Shown: in pieces, positions 63,281-64,000 of the stretch
How the letters are laid out: every line of letters starts with the position of its first letter
How positions within the stretch are numbered: the stretch's first letter is position 1
Assembly (NCBI GenBank): GCA_002363955.1
Contig: DEXE01000009.1
Span: forward strand, 1 to 64,000
Direction of reading: 5' to 3'
Length of the DNA: 64,000 nt
Source: Methylophaga sp. UBA3192
Lineage (GTDB): Bacteria > Pseudomonadota > Gammaproteobacteria > Nitrosococcales > Methylophagaceae
Notes under the pieces: model-generated
Seen by the model: the letters and a program-made list of their open reading frames with translations, nothing else
The model's database searches: none
Told to the model about the DNA's origin: nothing
Translations under genes and position numbers: made by a program

Positions 63281-64000
63281 TGTATTGGAGTGCGGCATGA
63301 CCAGAGTTTTCAGCCTAACTCCACATGCTGCGAGAACGGCAAAATAAATCATCGCAGACAGTCCAATCAGCCCCATTAATACACCAAACCGGTGCCAGCC
63401 TCCCCAGCTTATCCATTCATTACTGTTTGGATTAGTCCATAACAGGAAAAATACAAGAGCGAGATTGGCTAATAACATGCGGATAAAGAATATTCCCCAG
63501 CCGCTAATCGGCTGATAAACCGCTTTTTTGCGTAATGTGTAATACAGCAATCCGGCATTGAGCATGGCAGACAATGCCGTTGCCAGAGCCAGGCCGACAT
63601 GGGCCAGATAAATCATCAGGATAATATTCAGCCCCATATTGCTGACCATCGCAATAATACCGATTTTGACTGGGGTTTTTGTATCCTGGCGGGCATAAAA
63701 GCCCGGCGCCAGAACCTTGATGAAAATAAACGGCAACAATCCAAGGCCATAAGCCATTAAGCTTAAAGAGGCCTGATGAGCATCATAAGGTGTAAATTCA
63801 CCATATTGAAACAGGGTAATCAATAATGGCTCAGCCAGAATGATCAAGCCGATAGCTGCCGGGGTGCCGATTAAAAATACCCAGCGTAATGCCCAGTCAA
63901 TTGTATGTGAGAACTCCTGCATCGAGGCTGTTGCATGTTTACGGGAAAGATTGGGCAAGATGACCGTCGCCAGGGCAATGCCCAAAATGCCCAAAGGAAA
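63278..64000 (-). CDS. murJ: Lipid II flippase MurJ, 3' part, truncated by window end
   Basis: The last 238 or so codons; the gene continues past 64000. Several membrane helices and family segments are visible: GILGIALATVILPNLSRKHA, LITLFQYGEFTPYDA and KVLAPGFYARQDTKTPVKIG. MurJ flips lipid II across the inner membrane for peptidoglycan synthesis. The stop at 63278 abuts the bidirectional terminator. Confidence 0.93.
   Translation of the reverse strand, partial: FPLGILGIALATVILPNLSRKHATASMQEFSHTIDWALRWVFLIGTPAAIGLIILAEPLLITLFQYGEFTPYDAHQASLSLMAYGLGLLPFIFIKVLAPGFYARQDTKTPVKIGIIAMVSNMGLNIILMIYLAHVGLALATALSAMLNAGLLYYTLRKKAVYQPISGWGIFFIRMLLANLALVFFLLWTNPNSNEWISWGGWHRFGVLMGLIGLSAMIYFAVLAACGVRLKTLVMPHSNT

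Noticed and set aside
1..64000. CRISPR arrays, complete insertion sequences, prophage genes or rRNA operon
   Set aside because: No regularly spaced repeats, transposase or integrase frames, phage structural genes or rRNA signatures were seen.

Overview
The window looks like chromosomal DNA of a gammaproteobacterial methylotroph, most likely close to Methylophaga. The gammaproteobacterial gene orders are clear: dprA/smg/topA beside def-fmt-rsmB-trkA, yqgE-ruvX-pyrR-pyrB-pyrX, argS-SPOR-priA, and his with tatABC. A complete fhcB-fhcA-fhcD-fhcC set marks H4MPT-linked formaldehyde oxidation and therefore C1 metabolism. The genus is inferred from gene content only.

Layout. 0-5.1 kb, minus strand: a LysM protein, dprA, smg and topA. 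5.2-18.4 kb, plus strand: cytochrome c, def, fmt, rsmB, a DUF4390 protein, an NtrY/NtrX-type two-component pair, trkA, yqgE, ruvX, pyrR, pyrB, an inactive dihydroorotase (pyrX), a DUF3012 lipoprotein and a HAD hydrolase. 18.5-22.8 kb: a first RND efflux pair, then tRNA-Asp (minus). 22.9-28.8 kb is accessory in character: two paralogous pseudoazurin-like cupredoxins, one with a membrane anchor and a long low-complexity linker, lie on either side of a FecA-like TonB receptor and a DUF6746-like protein, followed by the wreck of an mgtC-like gene. 28.8-37.2 kb: an AI-2E family permease, a second RND pair, a lipocalin, a TIGR03643 protein, a MAPEG protein, a frameshifted HD-GYP gene and a dienelactone-hydrolase-like protein. 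37.2-43.1 kb: fbp and the fhc operon. 43.2-50.5 kb: a SPOR protein, argS, priA, a DnaA-box cluster that could be a replication origin or a DnaA-controlled promoter, a Na/Pi cotransporter, folA and a TIGR02647 protein. 50.5-55.4 kb: a large PAS-GGDEF-EAL protein co-oriented with a periplasmic binding lipoprotein whose reading frame is shifted at an A6 run. 55.6-64 kb: two small proteins, a 25-bp perfect inverted repeat that carries both flanking stop codons, then tatC-tatB-tatA, hinT, hisE, hisI, hisF, hisA, hisH and hisB (all minus), fnr, ompW with an FNR box placed as a class II promoter, and the 3' part of murJ.

How it fits together. Most of the window is housekeeping: translation initiation and rRNA modification, pyrimidine and histidine synthesis, replication restart, Tat export and potassium uptake. 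The fhc genes with fbp serve carbon and energy metabolism. The less routine parts are the cupredoxin/TonB cluster, the binding-protein/c-di-GMP pair, the NtrX homologue without a sigma54-contact loop, the DnaA-box cluster and three broken genes.
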